Below, piece after piece: positions 26,103-39,700 of a stretch of 61,922 bases of DNA. The notes beneath the pieces are model-generated. The model searched no databases. It saw nothing but the letters and a program-made list of their open reading frames with translations, and had not been told where the DNA came from. Each line of letters opens with the position of its first letter. Positions within the stretch are counted from its first letter, which is position 1. Position numbers and translations under genes: made by a program. The stretch is from a virus: IMG/VR virus record IMGVR_UViG_3300017952_001659, positions 1 through 61,922 of that record; one strand, written 5' to 3'.

Positions 26103-28049
26103 TTATGGATATGCGGTTGTTGATACCCACTGCCAATTTGTTCCGTTACTTTCAAATGTCATTACAGATCTTACTGGCGATAGTACAACACTACCAGATG
26201 CACCAGCTGGATCAAATACTACATCTTGCGTAACAGTTTCGTTTAATGTTCCTCCTGCATCAACAGCAATATAACTTATTTGTTTTATTGATTCAATATC
26301 AACACCCGATACAGTTGCGCCTGAATATGATGTTGCATGTATTCTAGCTACCTTTCTGTTATGTGTTGTTGTTAAAGGATACAAATCATCTAAATATCCT
26401 GCTACAGCATTTTGTAATGCTGTACCAGAACCTAAACCTGTAATGTCCATAGAAAATACTATAGTTTCTGTTGCAATTTCTTCGTCTACATAGCCTTTGT
26501 TTGCAACTGTATCATCTGAATCTTCGCTAACTGATAAAATTGCTGCTTGTTTTTCACTAATTGCTTTGCCTGCACCAGTAATTTTTTGATTATCTGTTAT
26601 ATTAATGTCACCTAATGCAGTAATATTGATACCATTAGTACCAACAAGATTCATTGCTAACAGATTGTCAGATGCATCGCCTAGTGATATAGCTGCACCT
26701 ACTTTAATAGTAGTTCCGTCAAGTCTTATATTATCAACAGATAATGCTGATAGTGTACCAAGACTTGTTAATTGTGGAGCACTTGTAACATTAACTAAAC
26801 TGTTGTTTGTTAGTTTGTCTACGCCACCAATTTTATAAGTTAAATTTGTATTCAATAAGTCTATGTTTACGTTAGATGTGAAGGCATTTGTTGCAAATCT
26901 CCAAAGCAAATCTTTACTTCCACTTAGACTATTAACTCTTAATCCTGATTCGTCTGCTAATCCATCAGTTAAAGCAGTACTATCATTAAGTATACCAATC
27001 TCTATGAGTTTATCTTCTACTCTAAGTGTTTGTACATCAAGTGCTACACGGTCACCTTCAACAATTAAATCTCCGGTTACTCTCAAGTCACCTTCTACAT
27101 CTAGTGTATACTCTGGTAATCTATCAGTTGTAAAAATACCAACTCTTGCTGTACTTGCATCTACATAAACAGCATCAACTGTAACAGCACCAAAAACCGA
27201 CGACTTAACACGTAAACTTAAATCATGGTCTGTTAGCTGATTTTCAATGTAAAAACGTGGTCCTACAACTCTTTGAACATTGTTTTGAGATAATCCAATA
27301 GTTAAACCACCTGAGTTTTGTATAGTTAATGTTCCGGTTGTAACACCATTAGCAGTTGACGGGAGGAAACTATCAGCAGTTCTTACAACTCCTGAAGCAG
27401 TTACTAGTGCGTTTGCAGAATCAGCAGTTCCTCTATATTTAAAATTGCTTTTATCGATTATGTTATAGCCTTGATAGATAATACCGTCTGGATTAGTATC
27501 TGTAACAAGACTTAAAATTCTTTGACTGTATATCGGTGTAAATTCAATATTACTAATAACAGCAGACATTGTACCGCCTATATACAAATAAACAACTGTT
27601 CGAGAACGACTTTGTGTATCTAATATACTTCCAACTTCAAAACCACTTTTTCCTTGTGCTTCTGTATATTGAGGACCAACAAGTATTAAATCAACACCAT
27701 CAAAAGCATAAAGTTGATTTGCTAAATTATCAATCCATAAGTCTCCAGCAACCATCTGCGGTCTTGTATCTGTTACGCTAGGTCCGCCACTTGCTTTCCA
27801 TTGCGTTCCATCATAAACTTTTAAACGTTGCTCTGATGTATCCCACCATATTTGACCAATAATAGGATTGCTAGGAGCAGCAGTATTTGCAAAATTTTCT
27901 AAAAGTTTTACAAAGTTCTCGTTAAAGTATTCACCATATCCGCTATAGTTTCTACCAACAAGAGTAAGATTGGTGCTATTAGTGTCTAATTGCCCGTCTA
28001 TAAGATCTATTAGTAAAGTTCCATCTGTCTTGTTTATTTGGTAGCTCAT
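26103..28049 (-). CDS. Tail fibre-like virion protein
   Basis: The 648-residue product begins with the shared module MSYQINKTDGTLLIDLIDGQ, LVGRNYSGYGEYFNENF, GQIWWDTSEQRLKVYDG and GDLWID...LYAFDGVDLILVGPQ (1-130). Its middle contains VEGDLRVTGDLIVEGDRVAL, a repetitive beta-strand fibre motif, followed by long Asp/Asn/Thr-rich stretches. The last 120 residues (from FSMDITGLGSG) form a separate beta domain ending SNGTNWQWVSTTAYP. No enzyme motif is seen. It is probably one component of a distal tail-fibre or collar complex together with its two paralogues. Confidence 0.6.
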   Translation of the reverse strand: MSYQINKTDGTLLIDLIDGQLDTNSTNLTLVGRNYSGYGEYFNENFVKLLENFANTAAPSNPIIGQIWWDTSEQRLKVYDGTQWKASGGPSVTDTRPQMVAGDLWIDNLANQLYAFDGVDLILVGPQYTEAQGKSGFEVGSILDTQSRSRTVVYLYIGGTMSAVISNIEFTPIYSQRILSLVTDTNPDGIIYQGYNIIDKSNFKYRGTADSANALVTASGVVRTADSFLPSTANGVTTGTLTIQNSGGLTIGLSQNNVQRVVGPRFYIENQLTDHDLSLRVKSSVFGAVTVDAVYVDASTARVGIFTTDRLPEYTLDVEGDLRVTGDLIVEGDRVALDVQTLRVEDKLIEIGILNDSTALTDGLADESGLRVNSLSGSKDLLWRFATNAFTSNVNIDLLNTNLTYKIGGVDKLTNNSLVNVTSAPQLTSLGTLSALSVDNIRLDGTTIKVGAAISLGDASDNLLAMNLVGTNGINITALGDINITDNQKITGAGKAISEKQAAILSVSEDSDDTVANKGYVDEEIATETIVFSMDITGLGSGTALQNAVAGYLDDLYPLTTTHNRKVARIHATSYSGATVSGVDIESIKQISYIAVDAGGTLNETVTQDVVFDPAGASGSVVLSPVRSVMTFESNGTNWQWVSTTAYP

Positions 28050-28050
28050 G

Positions 28051-30108
28051 TTATTGTCCTGTATAAATTATGTAATTAACGGCTAAGTATGGGTTCATTA
28101 CATTTAATGCTTCGCCTATTGATGTATCAGTCTTAATACCTCCACTTGTCGCCAATCCTTGTGTTCCGCCGCCGCCTGGTTCAATAGGCAACGTAATAGC
28201 ATTACTGTCTGAAGCTTCTCCAGCAGCAACTCTAATACCATAGAATTGACCATTAGTAACATCGCCTTTTAAATCGTGTTCGTGTTCTGGTAAATTGTCT
28301 AATTCAATATTTACACCTTCAGAGCCTCCAGTGCCGCCCATGGAATCTGCTGCAATATCAGTTACTCTATTTGCGGTTGGGCCTCCCATGTTATCTAAGC
28401 CCATTGCAAATCTACCACGTAAGTCAGGTAGTGTAAATCTGTTAACTCCGTTGTCAGAAACTAGTGTCGGATCTTTAAAATTATGTTGGATTGCTAACCA
28501 CAACTCATTATAATCTGTTTTAAGAACTTCCGAACCATCGCACAATAACCATCCTTCTGGTGCTTCTTCGCCACCATATGGCATAATTGCTCCTGCAGGA
28601 ACTAATGGTATTGATTTTAAGAAGTTACGTTTTGTAATTCTGTAAACACCTGTTGTTCCAGTTGTTCTATTTAAAAGGATTTCGTCTGCATTACCTGCAT
28701 CATATGTAACATCTTTACTACTAATAAATCCATTGGAAATACTCACATTAAAAGTTTTGCTTGTTCCGCCAGTTTGTCCGTCGAATTCAAAACTATTATT
28801 TTCTACATCACCTGTAATATTAAATGTAGTTGAGCTTGCAAGTCTATCTGCTGAGCCTGCTCTCCCTGATACTGTACCGCTTACGTTACCTTGTAGGTTA
28901 CCAAAAAATGTTGTAGCATAAACTTCATCATATTTGTTGTTAGTTGTACCAATATTTCTAGCTGCATTTTCGTCTGGAACTACATTTCCAGTATATAAAA
29001 TTCCGCCAATATCTACATCGCCTCCGATGTAAGCGTTTAGTGAAACACCTAAGCCCCCTGTTGTTGTAATACTTCCTGTTCCTATCGATGTAGATTGTTC
29101 AGTACTAGCAACTTGAATTACTCCTGTTCCGGGTTCTCCAGTTTTTGGTGCAACTTTAATATTACCTTTAACATCTAATGATTCTTCTGGAGCACCATTG
29201 TTAATACCTACTGAACCTTCACTATTAATAGTTACTATTGTAGGAGACAAGTTACCATTACGCATTCTTACATCAATACTAGAACCATTTGTATTGTGTT
29301 GTATTACACCTGTTTCACCGTCAATACCAATAGTTAATTGTCCGCCAGTACCAATGCTAATTCCGTCATTTGATTTTACACTAAGTTGGTAGTTGGTTGT
29401 ACTTGCTGCATTGCCTTGTAAAAAATTACTTGCAGATACAACTTCACCGCCTACAACTAATGCTTCAGCTTTTTCAGCAATACCATAATACTTTAATGTT
29501 TGTGTGCCAACTATTGCCTCATTAGCAATGTTCATTCCTGCACTAATACCTTGTCTAAATCCTTTGATAGATGTTTTAGGTATAAATGATTGGCTACTAA
29601 TAATAATTGCAGGTTTGTCTTCAACTTTAATAGTAAGAACACTATACGTAACATCATCTGTTCCTACTATTGATTCTGCTTGTGCTCCAGTTAAAAGGCC
29701 GTCGCTGAAACTTGGGCCAACTAGCACCCAGCCTGCGCCAGTAAACAAATAAAGCTGTTGACTTTCTGTGTTTACCCAAAGATCACCGGCTGTTGAATTT
29801 GCTACAGCAGGTTGCGAAGTTGCTTTTTTAAGTCCGCCACTAGCAACCCAATTAGTACCATCATATACCTTTAATTGATCAATTCCTGCTGAAGTATCGT
29901 ACCATAATTGTCCTTCTACTGGACGAGCAGGTGCTGTATTATTTGCAAAGTTTTCTAATAGATGTAACAGGTCTTCTGCAATTGCTTGTCCGTAACCAGT
30001 AGTAAATCTACCAGGAATACTTAAACTAGTTTCTTGGTTGAGAGTATTGTCTTCAACGGTAATTGTACCTTTGTTTACAGTATCGGTATAGTTTATTGTG
30101 TATGCCAT
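28051..30108 (-). CDS. Tail fibre protein with C-terminal tail-collar domain
   Basis: The 685-residue protein opens with the same module as its two neighbours (MAYTINYTDTVN, LLHLLENFAN, RPVEGQLWYDTSA). The C-terminal 180 residues form a phage tail-collar domain as in T4 gp12: PAGAIMPYGGEEAPEGWLLCDGS, NRFTLPDLRGRFAMG, LPEHEHD and NPYLAVNYIIYTG. The HEH residues (EHEHD) are the likely metal-binding histidines known from gp12. It probably makes a receptor-binding short fibre. AAGGGG lies before the ATG. It overlaps no neighbour but is 1 base from the next fibre gene. Confidence 0.75.
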   Translation of the reverse strand: MAYTINYTDTVNKGTITVEDNTLNQETSLSIPGRFTTGYGQAIAEDLLHLLENFANNTAPARPVEGQLWYDTSAGIDQLKVYDGTNWVASGGLKKATSQPAVANSTAGDLWVNTESQQLYLFTGAGWVLVGPSFSDGLLTGAQAESIVGTDDVTYSVLTIKVEDKPAIIISSQSFIPKTSIKGFRQGISAGMNIANEAIVGTQTLKYYGIAEKAEALVVGGEVVSASNFLQGNAASTTNYQLSVKSNDGISIGTGGQLTIGIDGETGVIQHNTNGSSIDVRMRNGNLSPTIVTINSEGSVGINNGAPEESLDVKGNIKVAPKTGEPGTGVIQVASTEQSTSIGTGSITTTGGLGVSLNAYIGGDVDIGGILYTGNVVPDENAARNIGTTNNKYDEVYATTFFGNLQGNVSGTVSGRAGSADRLASSTTFNITGDVENNSFEFDGQTGGTSKTFNVSISNGFISSKDVTYDAGNADEILLNRTTGTTGVYRITKRNFLKSIPLVPAGAIMPYGGEEAPEGWLLCDGSEVLKTDYNELWLAIQHNFKDPTLVSDNGVNRFTLPDLRGRFAMGLDNMGGPTANRVTDIAADSMGGTGGSEGVNIELDNLPEHEHDLKGDVTNGQFYGIRVAAGEASDSNAITLPIEPGGGGTQGLATSGGIKTDTSIGEALNVMNPYLAVNYIIYTGQ

Positions 30109-30119
30109 TTATATACCCC

Positions 30120-30722
30120 TTACCCTGCTAAACTCTGAACTCTTACAGTATAGTCAATTTGTATTAAGCGGTTTAACGATTTTTGCACAGGGTGGAAAAT
30201 TACATGAGTGATTAATTTACCTTCTCCGTCCTGTGAATAACTACGTAACCCTAACTCGTCAAATACATATGGACTATCAGTTGCAGATGCAGTATCAAAC
30301 GCCTCTTGACCGTTTGGCTCGCCATAATCAAGCAAACAACTTACAACAATATCAGTATAATTTGTACCTGCAACGTGTCTTGTTTCTAACTTATTACGTG
30401 CAGGGTCTGTATTGTTTACGCTTCTGTCGTCTACAACTTTAGTGTAAGTTTGATTGTACAAACTTGCGTTTGTGCCAGTTGAATTTGGTGTTAGGTATGT
30501 AATAATACCAGTTGGATCGACGTTTGTACCGCCGTTACCAAAACTCATCTGGTAAATGAATCCTTGTCCTTCGTTTGCCAAACTTTCTGCAAGCGCAATA
30601 CTCATATTTTCATAATGAATTGCGTTGCGTTTGTCAACGTAGACTTTTTGAGATTCAGGGTCATATATTTTTATATGTCCTTGAACTAGTACTCCGTTTG
30701 TATCTTGCATAATGTCACTCAT
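30120..30722 (-). CDS. Small virion/baseplate-associated protein, unknown
   Basis: The 200-residue product has alternating beta-strand sequence (GHIKIYDPESQKVYVDKRNAIHY, FIYQMSFGNGG, IVVSCLLDYGEPNG, LIQIDYTVRVQSLAG) and no enzyme motif. It lies between the giant gp7-position gene and the tail-fibre genes, so a connector or baseplate outer protein is likely. In T4, gp8-gp11 occupy comparable positions, but I see no sequence similarity I could defend to any one of them. An AATAAATA box lies 18 bases before the ATG, and AGGA precedes it. Confidence 0.55.
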   Translation of the reverse strand: MSDIMQDTNGVLVQGHIKIYDPESQKVYVDKRNAIHYENMSIALAESLANEGQGFIYQMSFGNGGTNVDPTGIITYLTPNSTGTNASLYNQTYTKVVDDRSVNNTDPARNKLETRHVAGTNYTDIVVSCLLDYGEPNGQEAFDTASATDSPYVFDELGLRSYSQDGEGKLITHVIFHPVQKSLNRLIQIDYTVRVQSLAG

Positions 30723-30739
30723 CTATTTTTCCTATACTG

Positions 30740-30747
30740 TATTTATT
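30740..30747 (-). promoter_or_regulatory. Candidate late promoter AATAAATA
   Basis: AATAAATA on the minus strand overlaps the last codons and stop of the giant gene and stands 18 bases before the ATG at 30722. It would let the small protein and fibre genes be read independently of the 15 kb gene upstream. Confidence 0.4.
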
Positions 30748-33700
30748 CTGGTAGCTCAGATGTTCCTGCACGTAAGAATCTTGCAATTGAATTTTCTGTA
30801 TTTCCTAGTGTAGTTCCTTGTGTTGTCCACGCTCGACCTACTTTTTTAACAACTGTAATTCTAGAATTTTCTGCAGGAGTGTTTAATAAAGTAATACTAT
30901 TTGTATCTGCATCAAAACTAAAATCTGCACTAATTGTTACATCGCCTTCTGGACTATCTAACGCAAGCGTTGGATCAAAAACTTCAATTGTAGTTTTACG
31001 CTGTCTTGTGCCGCCAACAAATACTTCAATTTCATTTATAGAATTAACATCGTAATCTATTTCAAAATTGTTTGTATTTCCGTCAGCTATTGTGTTATAA
31101 GCTAAAGTTGTATCTCTGTATGGAACGGTTTTACTTATGTTTTGATCAAATACATTTGTTCCCGCTGAGTGTACTTCTTTAACTCCTGTTCCTAGTGTAC
31201 CTCTACGTAATTGACGTAATGTATTATCTTCTTTTACAAAGTACTCTATACGTTCGCCATTTATAAAAATTACACCCGGTAAATTTAAATCTTTGTTAGG
31301 GGTCGATAGCGTAGATCCGTCAACAACTTCTATACGTAAATCATAATAATTTAAATCTTGTGCAAGTGTAGTTGCTGCACTATCAAGTCGTTTAAAGTGT
31401 GTTCTGTTAAGCATATCTTTAAACTGTCTAAACGCAAATTTAGGAACACTTACATTAGCAGCAAAATGTAATATATCTATTACATCGTTTGCTTGTGGTG
31501 TAACTGTTAATCTAACTTTTTGTTTATCATCTGTTATATAATAATCTACACTCGGAGTTAACAATTCTCCATTTAAAGATACCCAAACATACTGTGCATC
31601 TACAGCAGGTTTACGTAGTTTTATTTCACCTAGTGTTAATCTGTTGTATGTTACATACTCTACTTCGCCTGCATATGTAGTAGTTCTTTCAACAACATCA
31701 TAATTTATTCTTTCTAATTTTAGAATGTCATGATTTGTCATTTGAATAATTTCAACAGTTTCTTGATCAGCTGGCGGTGTATCTAATATTACTGTTGATC
31801 CAATAACACGATATTCACCATCTGTTATAACATAGATATCTAATAAATCTCCAGGGGTACCAATATCATCTGGAAGTACAATACTACTGTTTGCAATATC
31901 AAATCTCCATTGTACCGGAGTTTCAATTAATTTTCCATTTAAATAAACACTAACATCAGAAACATCTAAACTTCCTTGTGGTTGTTGGAAAATTTCTAAA
32001 GCATATTCTCTTTGATTGTTTTCTGGAATTTCAAACTTTGTATTATAACCAGCGTTTAAAATTCTGTTTCCAACTTTTACAAGTATGTTATGTTGAGTTG
32101 GAGCAGCATAAAGAGGTGTTGACTGAATATCATACTCTATACTAACACCATCACCTACAAACATACTTGACGACATTTGACTATAATTTACAACATCGCT
32201 GTTTCCAAATAGCGTAAAATTAATTACACTATTAAGATTTGGTGGTGTGTCAAAACGTATAAACGCTCTTGTTGAATCATTAGTGTTATAAACTGTTACG
32301 TCTTGCTGTACTCCATTAATATTAGCATAGCCAGACATTCCTTCTACAAATTCAACATTAGTTTCAAAGTCTGTTTGTTCTCCGTCTCCAGTAAATTTAC
32401 CATAATCAAGTATACTTTGAACACCTTGTGCAACTGCAACTATGTTAAGTTCCTCACCTCCAATTAAAGACGGAATAGTTATAATATTTGAACTCCAGTT
32501 AATTGTAAACTCAGAATCTGCAAGTATTACATTGTCAACTTTTACAATTACTGCTGATATATTGTTAGGAATAACTCCTAGATTATAGTTAAGTGTTCCT
32601 GGAACTGCACGATAACTTTGAGAATATATTACGCCTTGTCCGTCGCTGTCTCTTGTATAAACTTTAATATCAAGTGTATCAAGAATTTGTCCAGGTACTA
32701 ATTCTTCAGGACCACCACTAGTTGTTGGCGTAACAAATCCATCGCCGTCAACAATTATATCCTCAGCATTAAGTCCTGTTGCTGTTGAATATTGTAAGTC
32801 GCCGCCTTCTAATTGCGTATCATAACTATCAGGGTCAATTTTAACACTGCCATCACTAGTAATTTTTCGAATAGCAAGTACGTCTCCGTCTAACATCAAA
32901 ATATCTCTTGATGCTAGATCAATTGTATCAGTTACTCCGTCGCCTGTAATGCTATTTGTAATAGCGTGTACATTTGTCGGTGTGCCTGCATCGTAGTCAG
33001 GATCATCAATTCTTACACCATTTTTATATAAGTTGTAAACAACTCCGTCTTCTAATGGTGCAGAAAGTTGAACCGAAACTGTTGAACCATCTGCTGTAAA
33101 AATTTCATCTTCAAATGTATTAACAAAAGAATCCCAATTATCAGTATACCAAGGTTGACTATCCCATCCTGCAGAACTTGTAAAGTCAAAACTTGTTACT
33201 TCAACTCCACCATAGTCAATACCTGTCATTAGCTGCGCTAAATCTTTACCATACATTCCTGCTGTTGGTGCATATGCTAAATTAATTCTGTCTTGTGCAG
33301 TTAGCATACTTAATGGTTTATAATATTCTACACGAATACTTGCTCCAAGTGCAGGAGGTGTAGTAAATATAATTTTTCCTTGATGTCTAGTATATGTCTT
33401 ACTATTGTCAATAATATTTTCGTATGAATATTTGCTTCTTAATTGTAATACATCATCAACATAAATTTTAACTTTCTTTTTATCAAGGTCCATTGGCCAT
33501 TCTAAGAAGAAACGTGTTTCAGAATTTGTTCCTACAAAAGTCTCGGTTTCTGCTAACGACTCTATAGTAAATGTTTTAGAAACACGGTCAAACTTAACTT
33601 TAACTCTTGTAGATCTTACAGATCCGTTGCCTAATACCGCAGTTGCTTTAGCAGGAGTTCCGGTATCTAGTTGTGAACCTTCAATTACTACTGTTGGTGC

Positions 33701-36700
33701 GCTTGTATAGCCTGTTCCAGGATTGGTGATTTCAATCTTTGTAATTTTTCCGTAACCTAAGTATGCCTTAGCTGTTGCGCCTGTACCATTGCCGCCTACA
33801 AATTTAATTATAGGTTCATAAGTATATCCGCTTCCTGTATCACCTATATCAACTTTGGTTATTTGATAACCTAAATTATTCTTCCAGTTGTTTCTTGGTG
33901 GAGTTTCTAAATCAAAGTTTACATCTTGCAAACTGCCATCAACAATAATAGCTTTACTCGGTTCTATTTTTCCAGTCAAACTATTATACTTAGGCGGTAA
34001 ATCAAAATCAGTTACTACACTGTTGGTTTCTTCAGTTACAGTATATTGACTTACAAATTCTCTTAATTTAGTTTTATAAGGTTTAAATTCTTCTACAAAA
34101 TCTTGATAGCTTTGTAAATTATCATTATTGAATGTAAGATCTTTTTGTCCTAGATCGCCTCGATTGTGTTTTGCTTTTACAAAACTAGTTTTAAATACCC
34201 AATCTGCTGCTGGCTGTTCAGCCAATACATAACGTAGTGTAGAAGCAAAAAGTTTATTATATTCTACTTCTAAATCACCAACAAATAATTTATCACGTAT
34301 AGTGTTAAGAATTATTCTTAGTTCAAATGCAGGATTGCTATCATAAAAATAATTGTCAAAACTTCTATTACTATAACCTATAGTATTTTTACTAAAATTA
34401 TACAATGACTCATTAAATTCTATGGTACCATTTTGTCTACCAATAGTTTTATAATTAACAGTATAATCTTCTGTATCTTGAGTATCTATTTTTTCAAGTA
34501 ATAACCAGCCGCCTGAGCCAATATTATTAATTTTAATAACATCGCCAATGCTATCAGATAGCGTAGGTAACTGATAAGAACCATCAATGTTATGTTTAAT
34601 GTTTGTAAACTGATTATAACCAGTAGCGTACCAATCTTTATAATCCCAATAAAGTTCTACGTTATATCCTTGAACTGATATTCTATTCCATGATTGGCTT
34701 TCTATATTCCAGCTATGTAGTGCCCATTTATCCTGAACTTCACTATCTGCTGTTACAAGTGCAGTAAATGGTCTAACTGTTATAGTAGTGTTATTATCAT
34801 ATCCATAACCGTCATTAGTTATTTTAACATTTGTTATTTGTCCTAAATTATTAAGAGTAATATCAAAATCTGCATCAAACCCTTTGCCGTTTATTTTAAA
34901 TGAAGGTGCTACTTTGTAACCTCTTCCAGAATTAATAATATTAATTCTTGTAATTCTTCCATTTACTATCACAGGCTCTAAAATTGCTTGTGTAATTTTA
35001 CTTGTACTAATATATTGTAATTCGCTAATAGAGTCAACTGATATATCGTATTTTTTACTAATTAGCGTTGGCGCTTCGTCTTTTGCTGTTAAATCAGATA
35101 TGTCATACTCATCAGTAATTAGACTATTGCCTAATACAAAATTAACTCTTTCAATTGTTTGTTTAAGAGCTTCGATTCTATTAACAAACATACTTTGTCT
35201 AGGACGACTTTGTACACCATAACGATTTTTTACTGTTATATCAGGATCTGGAACTAATCTAGAATTTTCATCAAAGCCAATTAAACTATCAAACCATTTG
35301 CGCTCAATATCAGCATCAGGTTTAGACGACTTGTCGTTTTCTGAAAGCAATTTATATTGACTATGTAGATTTTGATTTTCTTTTGGACCAGTTGAATATT
35401 TAATGTTAAGAACAACATCATCACCTTCAATAACATCGTCGCAGTTGTTTAAAACAAATTTGTTATTTGTTAGTAATGATAAAAACTTATAACCTTGTGT
35501 TCTAGGATTTGCAATAAGTGCTGCAATATCAAATATTGATAAGAATCTGTCTTCCATTACTGGAACTGTTCGTTTTGATTCTACCCAGTAGTAGTACTTG
35601 TTTTTAAAAGTTTTAGAAACATCATCATATATAATTCTTGTAGAGAATTTTTCATCTCCATACAAAGATGTACCACTTATATCTTGTGATGCACCTTCTG
35701 GAGTATCTGCAAGAGTATCCCAAGAACTTGGTAGGTAGTCACTTTCAACCCATTCATATATGTTAATAGTTGCGTTAGGTAATAATTTATTCCAGTTATT
35801 TTTTTGGAATGTAGTTGAACCTTGGTGTGCATTAGCAAATTTAGCTGTAGAAATATCCCACCAAACTTTACCAACATATTCGTCTGTCCACACTCTGTCA
35901 GGATCAACATTATTATCTGTAAGCTCTCCTGTGTTATAAAGCGCAGGATCGTATGGTGCTTTAAATGCTATTTCTTGATCAGCTACTCCTGGGATTTTTC
36001 CTTGTACAGGGTCTACATAATCAACATAAGTGATAATTTCATTCTTTCTTTTATTGTAAAGAAATGCTCCTCTAATTTTAGAAACATCTACAGGAATAAC
36101 ATTTTGACTTATTGCTTCCCAAGCAAATACACCATTACCTTTTCTAAAGTCTAACATAATGCCTTTGTAGTCGCCACTGTATTGTTGCGGCATTCCTACA
36201 TAAACATGATTGTTATTTGAATATACATTTTCGCCAAACATACGTTGTGACAACGAATATCTAAACTGTTCAGAATATATTAGTGTATCTTCTAAATTTT
36301 CGTAAACATAAACAACACCTTTATCAAGTATAATATTATTAAATGTAGTAAACTCAGCATCAAATGTTGTAGCAGTTCTTTCTTTAGATGTAGTATCTAA
36401 TGTATAAGAGTTTTCATCTACTCTATCTGTATATGTGTCGAAACGTGTTGGAATTTTTTGATCGCCATTTAAACTTGATATAACAAGATTGTCTTCACCA
36501 AAGTTTAAACTGTAACCAAACCCTTCGCTTTCTTCATTATTTGGCGGCGTTAATGTTTGTGTTTGTACAAATTTTCCGTTAACTTGACTATAGATATAAA
36601 CAATACCTTGATTAATCTTTTTGTCGTCATTATACGGTGCGCCTATAGCAATTTTTCTGCCATCTGGACTTAGACTAACAACATCTGCAAATCCTTCAGT

Positions 36701-39700
36701 ATTATTAGGAGAAGGTATAACTTGATCTACCATATACTTGTCATCTACTTCCCTGTAAACTACAATAGATTTGTGTATAGTACTGTCTGTTTCCATTTGC
36801 TTACTAGTAACAATTAAAACATTACCATCGTCACTAATATCGAACGCCTCACTAAATTGTTCAATATTTTGTATAGGATCAAATACTTCTTCATTATAAA
36901 AATGTGTTGATGTAAGATTCGGCAAGTAACCTAAGTAATCAATCTTAGTGCTTATTTCACTCCATGATGCATTTGAATTTGAAGGTACAGGTGCATTAAC
37001 ATCAATATTAGTATTAGCAGACCAAAGTTTGTTATCGTAAACAACTATATTACCAGATTTATAAGTATAAGAATTATCAAAATCTCCTCGATAATTTGTA
37101 TCTTGGCCGTAACGCCAACTAATGTTAGTCCAATATATAGAATCTTGTATTACATTTTGTGTTTCAAGAATTGCTTTGTTTGCACGGTAGTAATTATCTT
37201 TATAAATTACAATATCGCCTATGTCATATGCTGTTAACTGGTACTCTCCTTTGAAATTATCTGACGGTTTTGTACCGTGTCTAACTATTTCAATAGTTCC
37301 TGGATATGTGCGTCTGCCTATTGAATCGTCTAATAATTCTTCTGTTGTGTCAACGCCCTTAGAGCCAATCATTAATGTATAATAATTATTATTTTGAGTA
37401 ATTTTTACTAAATTACCAAACTGTCTACCAGCATGTCTATATTCTGATACAAATATATTTTGTAAACGATATTCACCTGCAACTCTTCTAAAAATAGCAA
37501 CTGCGCCTTCGTTTTCTAGTCCAGTTTTTGCAACTCCGTATTTGTCTGCAGGAATATTGTAAACTTGAGTATAATCTTTGTTTAGACTGTAAGGAGGATT
37601 AGCTAGACGTTGTATTCCAGATTCAGTATTTTCGTTGAAGAACCAATATTCTTCGTCAACAACTTCTGGTTGCGTAACAATATTTAAATTGCTATCATTT
37701 GCAAATACTAATAATTTACCTACTAAATTTGTACCTAGTACAATATCATTATTAATATCTTCAACTGTACCAATTACTCTGTCAACATCGTTAACACCTC
37801 TAATGTTTGGATTAACTGTGTTGTTAGTTCCTGCTTTTCTACGGATTTCGTATCTTCCAATATTTGATAATTCATTCCAATTTCCTGACAACACTTTTAC
37901 ATAAACTCTAATACTATTAAAGTTTCTTCTCATAAACACAACTTCGGCACTACTTGTTGTAGTTGAAGTTAGTGCTAGTCCGCCTTGTCCGTCTCTTGGA
38001 ATTTGTACATCTTCTAAAATATCACCAATTTGTGGTTCATATGGGAAGCCTTGGAAGTCAAATTCTGTAAGTTCAAAATCTATGTATCCATCCCAAATAT
38101 CAGTTATTGTATGTTTTTTGTTTAAAAATTCGTATGTGAAAGCAGTATTACTTAAATCAATATTTCTATTATCTAAATCATACAATCTAAATTCGTATTC
38201 TTCTCCAACTTGTACTATGTTACTAAATTCTTTTCCTACTCGAGCAATCCATCTATTATCAAGTTGCGGAGAACTAACTCCGCTAGTTCCGTCTGCGCCA
38301 GCCGGGTCACCAGTATACGAAAGACTTGACAAGAAGCTCGCTTGGTTTTTATTAGTAATGTATGGGCCAACGGCTGCAATTGTATTTTGAATATTGTAAT
38401 AATAGTTTACTGGACGTTGCGAGTCAGCAGGTCTAACATCTGCATAAACTAGACCTTTACCTGAATCATAATATCTTCCATTGTTTGAATATGTAAATCC
38501 AGTTTCAATATACCAGTAACCTGCAACAGCATCTGTTATAGAGTACGTTGATTCTTCTGTATAATCACCAATTAAATCGCCTTCGGCATTGTAAGCAGTA
38601 CCAGAAATATCAAATACACCATTTGTGTTTGAAACATAAATTACTGCACTATCACGCCTTGTTCCAACATATACAATTTCCGCTGCGCCGGTGTCTGTAG
38701 TAAATGTATCGCCTACGTTAGGCAATGTAACAAATGTCTCAAGGAAAAATACATGATCTACTTTTTTAGCAATAGTATGTTCTTGATTTAACCAATTAAC
38801 AGTTATTTCAGCAATTTCATTATCAAACGGATATTGAATGTCTGAAGTATTGAATGCATAACTTACTGTATTCCAATATAAGTTTACTAAATCGCCCACT
38901 GCTGTACCAAGGTACATATCTTTAGGAGCTCTTACTAGAATGTGATCAACAGTATTGTTAGGTAATCCAGGATCGCCTGCAACTAATAAATTTAAACTGG
39001 TACTATCAGCATCTTGCTGTGATGCAATATTAATATATGTATCAAATGTAGTAAACGGTTGATTGCCTATTTGTGGTAATATTTCTCTATTAGCTTTCCA
39101 TAGTGTTTCTCTATAACGAACAATATCACCTTTTACATAAGTCTTATCAGATTGAAAGTCAAAAGTTTGTTCATTTGTATTTGAATCTGTTTTATAAGCC
39201 AATTTAGTTTTAATATTACTTGCATTAGGAACACCTACTACTAAGTATTCACCATCTGGAGAAACATCTATACTTCTACTAAAGTCTAAATTATCTAATG
39301 CAAAATAATCATCATTGTCAAGTTCAATTTCTTGAGACAAGTTTAAATTAGATGCTTCTCTACTTCTACGGTAGAAATAGACTTTTCCGTTTACATCATT
39401 TGGAGAAGCTACAAATACATTGTTGTTATCTTTAGTTACAGCAAGACTATCTGTAAATCCATGAGTGGTACTATCGTACTCGCTAGGATTGACTATTGTT
39501 TGCTCATTATTGTAAACAGAATTATTTTCTAATACTGCCCAAGTGCTATTATAGTCATCTATCCATATTTTTTGATCTTGGTAAAATTCTTGGTTTGTTA
39601 AAGAATTAACTCCGTTAAGAGAATCTGTTCTAACAGTCCTTAACTTAACAACTGAAAAGTTTTCTTCTTCAAAATCTAAAACATCATCAGTTAGTTCATT

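Noticed and set aside
19057-30722. A diversity-generating retroelement acting on the tail fibres
   Set aside because: No reverse transcriptase gene and no template/variable repeat pair were noticed near the fibre genes.
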